Assembly: GCA_016716965.1 (NCBI GenBank)
Contig: JADJUP010000031.1
Span: forward strand, 1 to 64,000
Length of the DNA: 64,000 nt
DNA from: Sulfuritalea sp.
GTDB taxonomy: Bacteria; Pseudomonadota; Gammaproteobacteria; Burkholderiales; Rhodocyclaceae
Direction: 5' to 3'
Shown: positions 63,723 to 64,000 of the stretch, piece after piece
Numbering within the stretch: the stretch's first letter is position 1
Layout: each line of letters starts with the position of its first letter
Made by a program: the position numbers and the translations under genes
Notes under the pieces: generated by a model
The model's input: only the letters and a program-made list of their open reading frames with translations
The model's database searches: none
What the model was told of the DNA's origin: nothing

Positions 63723-64000
63723 ATGTCCGCACTCCAGACCGTCAAGTTCTACCAGACCGGCACCTTCACCGTCGGTAACCGCCTGCTCGCGCCGGAAGAT
63801 CGCAGCGTGCAGGCCAACATGCAGCGCACCAACTCGTTGAATTCCGGCCACCGCGCCTGCCAGGGCTGTGGCGAAGCGCTGGGCGCGCGCTACGCGATCG
63901 ACGCGGCGATGAACGCCACCAACCGCCAGCTGATCGCGGCCAACGCCACCGGCTGCCTCGAAGTGTTTTCCACGCCCTACCCCGAGACCTCCTGGCAGAT
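63723..64000 (+). CDS. 2-oxoacid:ferredoxin oxidoreductase, beta subunit (partial)
   Basis: ATG 63723 after GGGAGGAATC; the first 92 residues are visible before the window edge. SALQTVKFYQTGTFTVGNRL leads to NSGHRACQGCGEALGARYAI, the CxxC of the PorB cluster-binding motif, then LIAANATGCLEVFSTPYPET with the GC of the TPP domain. No stop in the window. Completes the gamma-alpha-beta order. Confidence 0.9.
   Translation, partial: MSALQTVKFYQTGTFTVGNRLLAPEDRSVQANMQRTNSLNSGHRACQGCGEALGARYAIDAAMNATNRQLIAANATGCLEVFSTPYPETSWQ

Overview
The window is GC-rich (roughly 65%), densely coded DNA from a Gram-negative bacterium. Gene content points to a betaproteobacterium, most plausibly Rhodocyclales: an intact pntA/pntB pair, glcDEF beside a glycerate kinase and hydroxypyruvate isomerase, a fimT-pilV-pilW-pilX-pilY1-pilE minor pilin block, cytochrome b561 with two YceI proteins, a pyruvate-ferredoxin-type oxidoreductase and SulP carriers. 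The taxonomic placement is inference. No tRNA, rRNA, transposase, integrase or CRISPR array was found.

Layout. 1-3.0 kb: a TPR protein cut by the window edge, a 70-residue Lys/Glu secreted protein, and three adjacent leftward genes (NAD(P)-binding protein, methyltransferase, YXWGXW protein) all broken by frameshifts. 3.3-8.1 kb: pntAB, a CorA-type Mg channel and an EF-hand protein. 8.1-15.7 kb: a leftward glycolate/glyoxylate operon (hyi, gckA, glcD, glcE, glcF, acyl-CoA synthetase). 15.9-17.7 kb: cytochrome b561 and two YceI proteins. 17.8-21.6 kb: a five-gene leftward operon of unknown role headed by an HTH-[2Fe-2S]-reductase fusion. 21.7-33.8 kb: tonB and the type IV pilus minor-pilin operon, with an oversized pilY1 carrying two families of internal repeats. 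34.1-37.7 kb: a small coiled-coil protein, a NarX/NarL-like two-component pair and an FMN-dependent lactate/glycolate-type dehydrogenase. 37.7-45.0 kb: a six-gene membrane complex related to group 4 hydrogenases but without the nickel-binding cysteines (Ehr type). 45.1-54.2 kb: three anion-carrier genes (one DASS, two unusual SulP) around an OmpR-type two-component pair. 54.2-61.7 kb: cobalamin adenosyltransferase, HDOD protein and phosphatase, a DUF2249/FmdE-like pair, and an operon of DAHP synthase, a PMT-type glycosyltransferase, a UbiA-family prenyltransferase and a cNMP-binding protein. 61.9 kb to the end: gamma, alpha and partial beta subunits of a 2-oxoacid:ferredoxin oxidoreductase.

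The points most worth following are: (1) the repeat-expanded pilY1, about 2,600 residues against about 1,150 in known homologues; (2) a 62-nt G homopolymer inside the prenyltransferase gene, encoding 22 consecutive prolines, which is either a phase-variation switch or an assembly artefact; (3) the nickel-free Ehr complex; (4) the HTH-ferredoxin-reductase/S24 operon, in which several catalytic motifs are degenerate; (5) a 23-bp near-palindromic motif present in about nine copies, several at gene boundaries. Many single-base frame breaks (pilY1, hyfF and the 1.2-3.0 kb cluster) mean that base-level accuracy should be confirmed before any gene is called dead.
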